Below, piece by piece: positions 1 to 6,086 of a stretch of 7,750 nucleotides of DNA (position 1 is its first letter; every line of letters starts with the position of its first letter). The position numbers were made by a program, and so were the translations under genes. The notes under the pieces are model-generated. The model saw nothing but the letters and a program-made list of their open reading frames with translations, was not told the DNA's origin and made no database searches. The DNA is taken from positions 1 to 7,750 of the forward strand of contig PMNG01000169.1 in NCBI GenBank assembly GCA_003162615.1, written 5' to 3'. This stretch comes from Methanothrix sp. (lineage in GTDB: Archaea; Halobacteriota; Methanosarcinia; Methanotrichales; Methanotrichaceae).

Positions 1-38
1 CCGCACGTCTGACATTTAACAGTGCTTTCTTGAGTCAT
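1..38 (-). CDS. Start of a divergent gene, N-terminal CxxC protein (partial)
   Basis: Reading leftward from an ATG at 38-36 gives M-T-Q-E-S-T-V-K-C-Q-T-C-G and then runs off the window. The K-C-x-x-C-G pattern is typical of the first knuckle of a zinc ribbon or C2H2-like finger in small archaeal proteins, but 13 residues cannot identify a family. No Shine-Dalgarno sequence precedes the ATG. The AT-rich stretch about 30 bases upstream could serve a leaderless transcript. The gene would be divergent from the ArsR/permease cluster and share its upstream region. It could be chance, since the open frame is very short. Confidence 0.35.
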   Translation of the reverse strand, partial: MTQESTVKCQTC

Positions 39-158
39 GTCTATACTTTATACGTTCTTTATGGTTAATAGAGTATCTCTCAGAACAGTCCCAGTCAATC
101 CTACGAGATTCTTAGTTCGACTTCGAGCGGATACGCCCGGTACGATATCGATGTTACA

Positions 159-168
159 GTTATAAATC
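159..168 (+). promoter_or_regulatory. Possible TATA box upstream of the arsR-permease cluster
   Basis: The stretch GTTATAAATC resembles an archaeal TATA box. It would place transcription start near position 187-193, just before the first candidate codon of the ArsR-like gene at 198. Between 39 and 158 I see no gene on either strand apart from candidate promoter sequence. The call rests on sequence likeness and position only. Confidence 0.4.
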
Positions 169-186
169 GTCATATCGCGATAAGTT

Positions 187-200
187 CATATCTAGATATG
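187..200. promoter_or_regulatory. 14-bp perfect palindrome, candidate ArsR operator
   Basis: CATATCTAGATATG is a perfect inverted repeat with no spacer. It lies about 20 bases downstream of the candidate TATA box and overlaps the candidate ATG at 198. A second, 10-bp palindrome (TATCGCGATA, 173-182) lies next to it. ArsR/SmtB repressors bind AT-rich inverted repeats near their own promoters, and a site at or after the transcription start would suit archaeal repression. That it is the operator for this cluster is inference. Confidence 0.4.
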
Positions 201-544
201 TAGTTAGTATATTTCGTCACAACTCAAAAATCCGTCTCGGACTCGCGCATAAAGATCCTGAGCGCCTTATCCGATCCACTCGGCTTGAGCTGCTGGAATG
301 TTTATCCAGGGCGAGCGCTGCGTCTGCGAGATTCTACCGCGTTCCAAAGATCTCAATCCACCATATCCAAACATCCTCTACCAAGTAGATCTCGTCGACG
401 CAAGGCAGAAGGACAAGAGGACAGTTTATAAAATAAAAGATCATAAATATTTGACGTGATCAGAATGGCGGACAGCATGACTCTGATGAGATATCTGAGC
501 TTGTCGAGGGGGAAAAGAGCCTGGAAAAATCTCTGTTAAACTAG
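198..544 (+). pseudogene. ArsR/SmtB-family repressor, broken by several frameshifts
   Basis: Joining frames gives a recognisable winged-helix repressor of about 118 residues. The pieces are ILSALSDP (255-278), RLELLECLS (281-307), GERCVCEIL (310-336), AFQRSQSTISKH (339-374), LYQVDLVDARQKDKRTVYKI with its continuation (376-456), VIRMADSMTL (456-485) and DEISELVEGEKSLEKSLL (485-538), with a stop at 542-544. The C-V-C-E pair is the classic ArsR metal(loid)-binding motif on the DNA-recognition unit, and QRSQSTISKH is the recognition helix. Each junction needs one missing base, except near 375 where the net loss is two (modulo three). The only in-frame ATG (198) is followed directly by TAG. The gene ends six bases before the permease ATG, so it was probably co-transcribed and autoregulated. 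No intact ORF remains unless the indels are sequencing errors. Confidence 0.82.
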
Positions 545-550
545 GATATC

Positions 551-1654
551 ATGGTTACATATACAATCGTGGTGGCCCTGCAAGCAGGGCTCACAACATT
601 GCTGGGATATCTCTCAGCTCACGTCTTAACCTGCCTGATACCAGCATTTTTCATAGCTGGAGCCATAGCAGCTCTCCTCAAGACGGAAATGGTGCTTAAG
701 TACTTCGGAAAAGATGCTCCCAAGTGGCTGTGTTATAGCGTGGCAGCTACATCCGGAACAATACTGGCGGTCTGTAGCTGTACTATACTGCCCATGTTCG
801 CAGGAATAGAAAAGAAGGGTGCAGGAATCGGTCCCGCAACAGCATTCCTTTTCTCGGGTCCGGCCATAAACCTCCTGGCCATAGTTCTCACTGCCAGAGT
901 TCTGGGCTTGGATATAGGAATTGCCAGAGCATTAGCCGCGGTGTCCATGGCAGTTGTCATCGGCCTGATTATGGCTGCCATATTCGAGAGAAGCCCCCAG
1001 AAATGCGATATCTCACCTGGCAATGCGCCAGTTCAAGCTGCCCAAGCGACTACTGAGCCCCATAATGGTGGTAAAACTGAGCGCATATCTGTTCTATTCA
1101 TGGCGCTTCTGATTGGCGTGCTGCTATCCGCCACATCTTCCTTGCAGTTCGCGCTGAAATGGACGATAGTCGCTGCATTCATAGCGGCTGCAGCTTATGT
1201 CCTGATGAGATATTTCTCCTCCGAGGAGAAGAGCGCCTTCTTCAGCGAGACCTGGTCTCTGACCAAGAAGATCTTTCCCCTACTGGTGGTTGGAACCTTC
1301 ATAACGGGCGTTATCGGTTATTTTATGCCCACCGAGCTGCTCAGGACCTATTTAGGCTCGAACGGCTTCCTATCGTGCTTTATTGCTTCTGTCGTAGGCG
1401 CTCTGCTCTACATGCCTACTTTGCTGGAGATACCAATCGTTGGAACTCTGTTCGGGTACAGCACAGGAGTAACCGCCCCAGGTCCGGCGCTATCTCTGCT
1501 CCTATCCGGGCCATCGCTGAGCCTACCGAGCATGATAGTGATCATGAGAGTAATCGGCTTTAAGAAAGGTGGTGTTTACATCAGCCTGGTTGTGATAGTC
1601 TCCACTCTTGTGGGCATGCTCTACGGAGCAATAGTAGGTATGAATATTGGATAA
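551..1654 (+). CDS. ArsP/DUF318-type permease (putative efflux)
   Basis: A 367-residue integral membrane protein of the DUF318/ArsP-like permease family. About ten hydrophobic segments can be seen, in two halves separated by a polar loop at roughly residues 146-178. The halves look like a duplication. The first has C75-S-C77-T followed by the FSGPAINLL motif (101-109), and the second has the matching stretch PTLLEIP around 289-295 followed by LSGPSLSLPS (318-327). The C-S-C pair in a membrane segment suits binding of a soft metal or metalloid. Family members include ArsP, which exports trivalent organoarsenicals, but other members are linked to copper/zinc or have no known substrate. The gene follows the broken arsR by six bases, and a CxxC protein and a DGC protein follow it. 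The ATG at 551 has no strong ribosome binding site, which fits coupling to the upstream gene. Confidence 0.85.
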   Translation: MVTYTIVVALQAGLTTLLGYLSAHVLTCLIPAFFIAGAIAALLKTEMVLKYFGKDAPKWLCYSVAATSGTILAVCSCTILPMFAGIEKKGAGIGPATAFLFSGPAINLLAIVLTARVLGLDIGIARALAAVSMAVVIGLIMAAIFERSPQKCDISPGNAPVQAAQATTEPHNGGKTERISVLFMALLIGVLLSATSSLQFALKWTIVAAFIAAAAYVLMRYFSSEEKSAFFSETWSLTKKIFPLLVVGTFITGVIGYFMPTELLRTYLGSNGFLSCFIASVVGALLYMPTLLEIPIVGTLFGYSTGVTAPGPALSLLLSGPSLSLPSMIVIMRVIGFKKGGVYISLVVIVSTLVGMLYGAIVGMNIG

Positions 1655-1661
1655 TAGCATC

Positions 1662-1669
1662 AGGGGTGA
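1662..1669 (+). promoter_or_regulatory. Ribosome binding site that fixes the start of the CxxC protein
   Basis: AGGGGTGA matches the archaeal consensus GGAGGTGA and lies five bases before the ATG at 1675. An in-frame GTG at 1666 lies inside this site, so it is unlikely to be the start. Confidence 0.75.
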
Positions 1670-1674
1670 ATAAA

Positions 1675-1911
1675 ATGGTGAAGATAGAAGTCTTAGGAAC
1701 GGGTTGTGCCAAGTGCAAGAGCTTGACAAAGAACGTAGAGAAGGCAGTTCAGGAACTCGGCATCATGGCCGAGATTGTGAAGGTGGACAGCATCGAGGAG
1801 ATCATGAACCGCGGAGTAATGATGACCCCCGCCCTTTTCATCGATGGCGAATCCAAGATGATGGGCAGGACTGCCACCGTAGAAGAGATAAAGAAAATGC
1901 TGAAGAAATGA
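1675..1911 (+). CDS. Small thioredoxin-like redox-active disulfide protein
   Basis: From the ATG at 1675 the protein has 78 residues, the usual size of the MTH895/TM0996 family of minimal thioredoxin or glutaredoxin folds (thioredoxin_3, 'redox-active disulfide protein 2'). It opens with VKIEVLGTGCAKC: beta strand one and then the C11-A-K-C14 active site. The M-T-P-A-L motif puts the conserved cis-proline at P52, followed by FIDGE and a C-terminal EEIKKML helix. It is cytosolic with no signal sequence. In this family the gene commonly sits next to a DUF318 permease, as here, 20 bases after the permease stop. A role in reducing or handing over the permease substrate is inference. Confidence 0.88.
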   Translation: MVKIEVLGTGCAKCKSLTKNVEKAVQELGIMAEIVKVDSIEEIMNRGVMMTPALFIDGESKMMGRTATVEEIKKMLKK

Positions 1912-1920
1912 GGCAGGATC

Positions 1921-2301
1921 ATGGAAGAGAAAACGAAGTGTCTGTGTTGCTCCTCGGATGTGCGCGTCGTGGCCTGTTCAGGAGCCTCAAATGTGGGGCA
2001 AATCGCAAACCAGGCTGCATTAGAGCTGGCAAAAGCTAAGGTGGCCGGATTCTTCTGCCTGGCAGGAGTTGGAGCTCATATCAAAGGAATGGTCAAATCC
2101 GCAAAAGAAGCGGATCTGATGGTAGCCATAGACGGATGTCCTGTGCAATGTGCCGCGAAGACTTTGCAGCAAGCCGAGATCGAGCCTGCCATACAGGTAA
2201 TTGTAACGGAGCTTGGGATTGAGAAGTCTCATGATATTGCCCTTGATGAAAAGATCTGCTCAAAAGTTATAGAAAAGGTAAAAGAAGAGCTAGCTGCCTG
2301 A
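1921..2301 (+). CDS. DGC-domain protein, putative zinc-binding
   Basis: 126 residues with the marks of the DGC-domain family: the cysteine-rich N-terminus C7-x-C9-C10, V-A-C19-S-G, FFC46LAGVG, and the name-giving D71-G-C73 followed by P-V-Q-C77-A. There are eight cysteines in all (7, 9, 10, 19, 46, 73, 77, 113). Members are described as putative metal-binding proteins with no settled biochemical function. The gene starts nine bases after the CxxC protein gene with a weak AGGA-like site and closes the three-gene cluster with the permease. It could sense, bind or reduce the exported compound, which is inference. No strong intrinsic terminator is visible between this stop and the convergent permease end at 2385. 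Confidence 0.85.
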   Translation: MEEKTKCLCCSSDVRVVACSGASNVGQIANQAALELAKAKVAGFFCLAGVGAHIKGMVKSAKEADLMVAIDGCPVQCAAKTLQQAEIEPAIQVIVTELGIEKSHDIALDEKICSKVIEKVKEELAA

Positions 2302-2384
2302 GGCCCAGGTGGAATGCAATGGGTTTTGCTAAAATCGAAACTAAGGCTGCTACATTTCAAGACACGAAGCTCGATTGGTAAATC

Positions 2385-3658
2385 TCAATTGCCCATTAAA
2401 CCTTGCCTCAATCTGCCTTTGCGAAGATAGTAAGCACTACCAAAGATCAACCCTGCTACACCAGCTATCCACGATTCAGGGGATATGAAGAACAAGAAGA
2501 CCAATAATCCAAGGCACGAGGCTGAGCCCAACATTGGCACCGTCTTTTCGCGGACCCCATTTTTAGACCTCAGCCTCAGATCGGAGAGGTTGGCAAGAGC
2601 GTAATAGACGAGCTGGCCGAAGGTGCTCAACGCAACCACCCTGGTCATGTCCAAGGAGAGTGCCAGAAGGGCCATCACTATTCCCGAGATCCATATTGCA
2701 TAGTATGGCGTGTTGTATTTTGGATGCAATTTACTCAAGGCACTTGGCAGAGCGCTTCTGCGAGCCATTGCATAGGCCTCGCGCGAGACTCCAAGTATAG
2801 ACGTGAGCAAGACACTGGCAGTGGCCATGAGGCCCCCGACAGTGACTAGGTAGACTGCGGTCGAGCTTCCCGTTACACTTATCGCCTTCGAATGGGGCGA
2901 GGTAGAGCTGGAGAGCCCAGCTGCCCCCACTAGCCCTACGGCCACAACTCCTATGAGCAAGTAGAAGATCGTGGAAATAAGCAGCGATAGCAGTATCGCT
3001 CTCGGGACCGTATGCTCTGCATCCTTCACCTCTTCAGCCACCACAGAGACCCTTGCAAAGCCGCCGTAAGCGAAGAATATGTAGCAAGCGCCGTACATTA
3101 TGCCTCCATAGGACGGAATAAATGGCCTGAAGTTCCCGGCCTTCATATATCCCAAACCGAGGATGATGAAGAAGGTCAGTATGATGAGCTTTGACCCAAC
3201 CAGGACGTTATTCAGGGCTGCAGACCGCTTAATCCCGATATGGTTCAGGACTGTAAAGCCAGGCAAAGCAGAGCCGCGATAGGCTTAGGTTGCAGAACTG
3301 GAAAAAGAGACGTGAAGTAGTAAGCAAATCCCAAGGAGACTGCTGCGCCTCCGAAGATGTTGCCGAGCATCCACATCCAGCCCGCCGTGAAACCGGCAAA
3401 GGGAGAGATGAGCCTGTACGAGAACTCATAAACGCTTCCCTCTCTGGGAAGCCAGGCGCTCAGCTCTGCGAAACTCAAGGCTGTGAGGAGGGAGACGACG
3501 GCCGCTATCAACATGGATATCAACAAGGCAGGTCCAGCCATTCCCGCCACTATGCCGGTCACGACGAAGATTCCGGCTCCGATGATGGCTCCGACACTTA
3601 TGGCTGTGGCATCGAGCAAACCGAGAGTAGGCTTCAGCTTGAGGCGTTTGTCTTCCAT
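2385..3658 (-). pseudogene. APC-superfamily amino-acid permease, split by one missing base
   Basis: Two overlapping frames make one amino-acid/polyamine/organocation permease. The upstream frame starts at the ATG at 3658 (preceded by AAGGAG) and carries the family signature GAIIGAGIFVVTG (residues 23-35), then FAELSAWLPREGSVYEFSY and four or five membrane segments. It ends in ALLCLA. The downstream frame continues with FTVLNHIGIKRSAALNN and then FFAYGGFARVSVVAEEV, the conserved core of APC transporters, to a stop at 2385. The frames meet in a TTT run (3257-3255 on the minus strand). One added T gives a 424-residue protein, the expected length. No other stop or loss is seen, so this is either a very recent inactivation or an indel error. 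It follows the FmdE-family gene by 36 bases on the same strand. The substrate cannot be told from the sequence. Confidence 0.88.
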
Positions 3659-3694
3659 GCTCCTTTCCGCTTGCTGAGTCTGGAAAAAAGAATA

Positions 3695-4282
3695 CTAGTT
3701 GCACTTATCAACTAGCGTCTCGAAGCAATCCATACAGATCACTTTTCCACATGCAGTCCTGCCCTTTATCTCCATGAATCCCTCTTTGCATTCTTCGCAC
3801 GTTAGGGTTGGATAGATTCTGGCCTTCTCGGGCTCCGGAAGGTTCACAGATCTTATCGATAACAGCTCGTCGTCGTTTGCATTTAGTATGTACTGAATAT
3901 AGCTCTGCCTCAAGCCTTCAAGTTCTTTCTGTTCCTCGCCTGTGAGCTGATTTTTCGACCGCTTTTCCTGTAATTCGCCCATGCGCTTGGGCATTTCACC
4001 CTTGAAGTAGATTCTCAGGGCCTTGCTGTCACCCCTGCAATAAAAGGTGAAAACCTGCTTTCCATAATCTTTGAAGATCAGGTTGCCCTTTCCAAAAGTA
4101 CAACTGAGCATCTGTTGAATCGCATCGACACTACACGAGTTGTTCTCGACGATTGCAACAAGTTCTTCATCTTCCGATTTATCACAGTGGCCCTTGATGT
4201 ATTTGGCTACTCTATAACCGATAGCCAATCCAGGGCAAACGTGCCCATGAAATTCGACTACTTTATTAAATTCATCGTCCAT
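3695..4282 (-). CDS. FmdE-family protein with C-terminal zinc finger
   Basis: 195 residues from the ATG at 4282. The N-terminal domain is that of formylmethanofuran dehydrogenase subunit E and its relatives: F-H-G-H-V-C16-P-G-L-A-I-G-Y-R, then NNSC50SVDAIQ, C61TFGKGNL and the KDYGKQVF stretch. After a charged, probably helical linker (about 100-135) comes a C-terminal treble-clef-like finger with cysteines at 162, 165, 178, 183 and 186. This two-domain build is common in stand-alone FmdE homologues of methanogens and other anaerobes. In formylmethanofuran dehydrogenase the E subunit is not catalytic, and no other Fmd/Fwd genes are in this window, so membership of that complex is not shown. 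A longer reading from 4318 is possible, but the ribosome binding site supports 4282. The gene sits between the DUF2124 gene and the permease. Confidence 0.87.
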   Translation of the reverse strand: MDDEFNKVVEFHGHVCPGLAIGYRVAKYIKGHCDKSEDEELVAIVENNSCSVDAIQQMLSCTFGKGNLIFKDYGKQVFTFYCRGDSKALRIYFKGEMPKRMGELQEKRSKNQLTGEEQKELEGLRQSYIQYILNANDDELLSIRSVNLPEPEKARIYPTLTCEECKEGFMEIKGRTACGKVICMDCFETLVDKCN

Positions 4283-4287
4283 GTACA

Positions 4288-4295
4288 TCACTTCC
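4288..4295 (-). promoter_or_regulatory. Ribosome binding site of the FmdE-family gene
   Basis: On the minus strand GGAAGTGA lies five bases before the ATG at 4282. It overlaps or abuts the upstream candidate ATG two codons earlier, which argues for the 4282 start. Confidence 0.65.
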
Positions 4296-4328
4296 CGGAA
4301 GCTTCCACTATTTATCAATCAAAATCGA

Positions 4329-4338
4329 CTTTATATTC
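4329..4338 (-). promoter_or_regulatory. Possible TATA box of the FmdE-family gene
   Basis: GAATATAAAG on the minus strand, in the 59-base gap after the DUF2124 stop, looks like an archaeal TATA box. It predicts a start near 4307 and a leader of about 25 bases that would hold the ribosome binding site. A 10-bp palindrome, GGAAGCTTCC (4297-4306), lies at the predicted start site and could be an operator. Confidence 0.45.
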
Positions 4339-4341
4339 GCT

Positions 4342-4794
4342 TCACTTTGACACTTCACCTTCGATGATCAAGTTCATGACATAATCATAATCCAGAGTTT
4401 GGCACCATCCGGCTTTCTCGAAGATCGACATGAAGCAGACGCCAATGAGCTTTTTGTATTTTATCTTGGTTAGGAAATCCTTCATTTCTTCCGGCTTAAC
4501 TCCAATCTTAGGCATGGCCATACCACCCAAAACCACTACCACATCAGCATCAGCGCTGCTCTTGTCTCCGAGCTCCAATCCGTACTCAGTTGAGATTATC
4601 CTGCGCGCTTTTTCTTTATTTAGGCCTGGAACAAAGACCAGCTCTTTGTCTCTCACTGGATAACCCAAGAAGAGCGCGAAGGGCGTACAGAAGCCTGGAG
4701 AGCCGACGAAGGTTATTTTCGTCTCATCTTTCACGAGTTCTCTGAAGCCGTTCAGCATGCCGCCAAGGCCTTTTACATCTTGAATTTTTTCCAT
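4342..4794 (-). CDS. DUF2124-family protein
   Basis: The open frame runs from 4968, but the family-like part begins at the ATG at 4794 (M-E-K-I-Q-D-V-K-G-L-G-G), giving 150 residues, a normal length for DUF2124 proteins of methanogens. Recognisable stretches are FVGSPGFCTPFALFLGY (29-45), ELVFVPGLN, and DVVVVLGGMAMPKIGV (84-99), which suggest an alternating alpha/beta Rossmann-like fold. There are cysteines at 36, 120 and 131. It is cytosolic and its function is unknown. The extra 58 codons upstream lie antisense to the TnpB remnant and do not look like family sequence. No Shine-Dalgarno precedes 4794, and the nearest TATA-like stretch (4814-4807) is closer than usual. The gene may be co-transcribed with the FmdE-family gene 59 bases downstream. 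Confidence 0.8.
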   Translation of the reverse strand: MEKIQDVKGLGGMLNGFRELVKDETKITFVGSPGFCTPFALFLGYPVRDKELVFVPGLNKEKARRIISTEYGLELGDKSSADADVVVVLGGMAMPKIGVKPEEMKDFLTKIKYKKLIGVCFMSIFEKAGWCQTLDYDYVMNLIIEGEVSK

Positions 4795-4833
4795 TGAAGA
4801 TCGATCTAATATATGTGTTTCCAAGGCTTTAAC

Positions 4834-5321
4834 TTTGGGGGACAACTGCTTAGAATTCCTATTTTGGGAAAGGTCTACTCCAAGGTCCTCCAGATGGTGA
4901 ATTATACTCTTTGGGCGAATATCAAAGGACTCTCGGCTTCGAAGAAGATGGGCTGGAAGATATGTCATATCCGCTTCAAAGGTATGGCCGGTATAACACC
5001 CTGAATTACAACCAATCTGGCTTCAAGATTGATCAAGATCACAGGCTATTATATCTATCCAAGATAGGTGATATAAGAGCAAAGCTATATCGAAAGATCG
5101 AGGGTTACATCAAAGCCGTCATAATAAAGAGGGAAGGCAAGAGATGGTTCGCCATAGTTCAGACAGATCCCCTGAACACTACTCAAAGTTCTGCTTTCGG
5201 AACCATTGTAAAGAAAGATCTATCCGTTCTATTACATGAGTACCCTTATTGCGGGTTTTCGTGTGATCGCGACTACAATGCTTCAGAAATCGATGCGTCT
5301 AATTATTTAAAGGAATTATAA
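4834..5321 (+). pseudogene. tnpB: TnpB relic (IS200/IS605 group, IS1341-like)
   Basis: The first part reads LGKVYSKVLQMVNYTLW and ends in CHIRFK. One base is missing at 4981-4982 (AAAGG for AAAGGG), after which the next frame reads YGRYNTLNYNQSGFKI, LYLSKIGDIRAKLYRKIEGY and KRWFAIVQTD, all typical of the N-terminal half of TnpB. The text then jumps to DPLNTTQSSAFGTIVKKDLSV and YPYCGFSCDRDYNAS, the C-terminal zinc finger and last RuvC motif. About half the RuvC domain, with its first Asp and its Glu, is gone. In the finger the usual Cys positions read S, F and Y, leaving one Cys; only the final Asp in DRDYNAS remains. The start of the gene and the element ends are not visible, and no tnpA is present. 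This is a dead remnant inserted upstream of the DUF2124 gene. Confidence 0.88.
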
Positions 5322-5330
5322 CTAGACACA

Positions 5331-5807
5331 ATGGTGATGGTGATATTGGCAGAAGAAATAAGTCTTATGAGTCTCTGGCCCATCGGAGTTATTCATACCC
5401 CTTACAAAAAGCGAGATGATATCCCCCGACAGGGCAGGCTGTCTTCCGAGATTTGCGAGATTGAGGTCTTTCCAGAGTACGTTCCCGGCCTAAAGGATAT
5501 CGAGCAATGCACTCATCTATTCATTCTATTCTGGCTGCACCTAGGGGACAGAAGCAAGCTGATCGGGGTGCCTCCGCACGATGGTCGAGAGCACGGAGTC
5601 TTCGCCACGCGTTCCCCGAGCAGACCCAACCCTATTGCCCTGGATATCGTAGAGCTTTTGGAAGCCAAGGGCAACAGGCTAAAGGTAAAGGGCATGGACG
5701 CCCTGGACGGCTCCATCCTGCTGGACATCAAGCCGTACTCGGCCGAAATGGACTGCATTCCCGATGCCCGGATCGCCTGGCAAAACAAAGAAAAGAGTTG
5801 CGGATAA
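5331..5807 (+). CDS. trmO: TrmO/TsaA-type tRNA N6-methyladenosine37 methyltransferase
   Basis: 158 residues from the ATG at 5331, or 146 from the ATG at 5367 (M-S-L-W-P-I-G-V-I-H). The WPIGVIHTPYK opening is the start of the conserved domain, so the shorter version is equally likely. Neither start has a good ribosome binding site. Family motifs are complete: QGRLS near 34-38, HLFILFWLH, HGVFATRSPSRPNPIALDIVEL (88-109), and LDGSILLDIKPY (125-136). In characterised TrmO, a single-domain beta-barrel enzyme, the N6-threonylcarbamoyl adenosine at position 37 of certain tRNAs is methylated using S-adenosylmethionine. Whether archaeal family members act on the same tRNAs is not established from this sequence. 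The gene stands alone, just downstream of the TnpB relic and 96 bases before the hdrC remnant. Confidence 0.85.
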   Translation: MVMVILAEEISLMSLWPIGVIHTPYKKRDDIPRQGRLSSEICEIEVFPEYVPGLKDIEQCTHLFILFWLHLGDRSKLIGVPPHDGREHGVFATRSPSRPNPIALDIVELLEAKGNRLKVKGMDALDGSILLDIKPYSAEMDCIPDARIAWQNKEKSCG

Positions 5808-5903
5808 ATTGTGCGAATCTGTAAAGGTAGTGCTACCAGCAAATGAGAATAGTTGAGTACGTTTCCCGTGCCTTGAGTGATGCTTTGAAGTAGGCTGCAT
5901 TGG

Positions 5904-6086
5904 TTGCTCTATTCTCCTGCGGTTGATCCATATCTAGAGAATCTGATGAAGAATGCCGATCGGCCTGTCCAGACCATGGAGATGGGCCTGGAGCTTTTGC
6001 CCCAGGGAAAGATAATTGTAGAAACGGAAAGAACCAAAGGAACCGATGAGGTGAAGAAGATCTTCGCCGAGCTGGAGAAAGGATGA
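5904..6086 (+). pseudogene. hdrC: hdrC remnant: C-terminal end of heterodisulfide reductase subunit C
   Basis: The readable piece is about 60 residues from a TTG at 5904. The stretch MEMGLELLPQGKIIVE, then TKGTDEVKKIFAELEK, resembles the C-terminal tail of HdrC proteins, which end in a basic stretch followed by KG-x-x-E-V-K-R-I-F. A complete HdrC is roughly 180 residues or more and carries two CxxCxxCxxxC motifs for [4Fe-4S] clusters; none is present here. Upstream, all frames between 5808 and 5900 carry stops and no ferredoxin-like cysteines, so the N-terminal two-thirds is deleted rather than merely frameshifted. The stop overlaps the hdrB start (ATGA), the normal hdrC-hdrB coupling. Alternatively a short protein is still made just to couple translation. 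Confidence 0.7.

Noticed and set aside
1159..1563. 134-codon plus-strand open frame inside the permease gene
   Set aside because: It lies fully inside a clear membrane permease in another frame and its product has no recognisable pattern.
2302..2384. Possible terminator between the DGC gene and the convergent permease
   Set aside because: Only scattered T runs and no convincing hairpin are visible.
4795..4968. Extra 58 codons at the front of the DUF2124 open frame
   Set aside because: They are antisense to sequence next to and within the TnpB relic, and the DUF2124 family sequence begins at the ATG at 4794, so the longer start is probably accidental.
5826..5837. Short inverted repeat GGTAG/CTACC after trmO
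   Set aside because: A 5-bp stem with a two-base loop and no T tract is too weak to call a terminator.
5808..5903. Search for the missing HdrC iron-sulfur motifs in other frames
   Set aside because: A few cysteines appear in one frame (CLECCFEVGCIGC) but the spacing does not fit CxxCxxCxxxC and stops surround it, so I do not call it HdrC.
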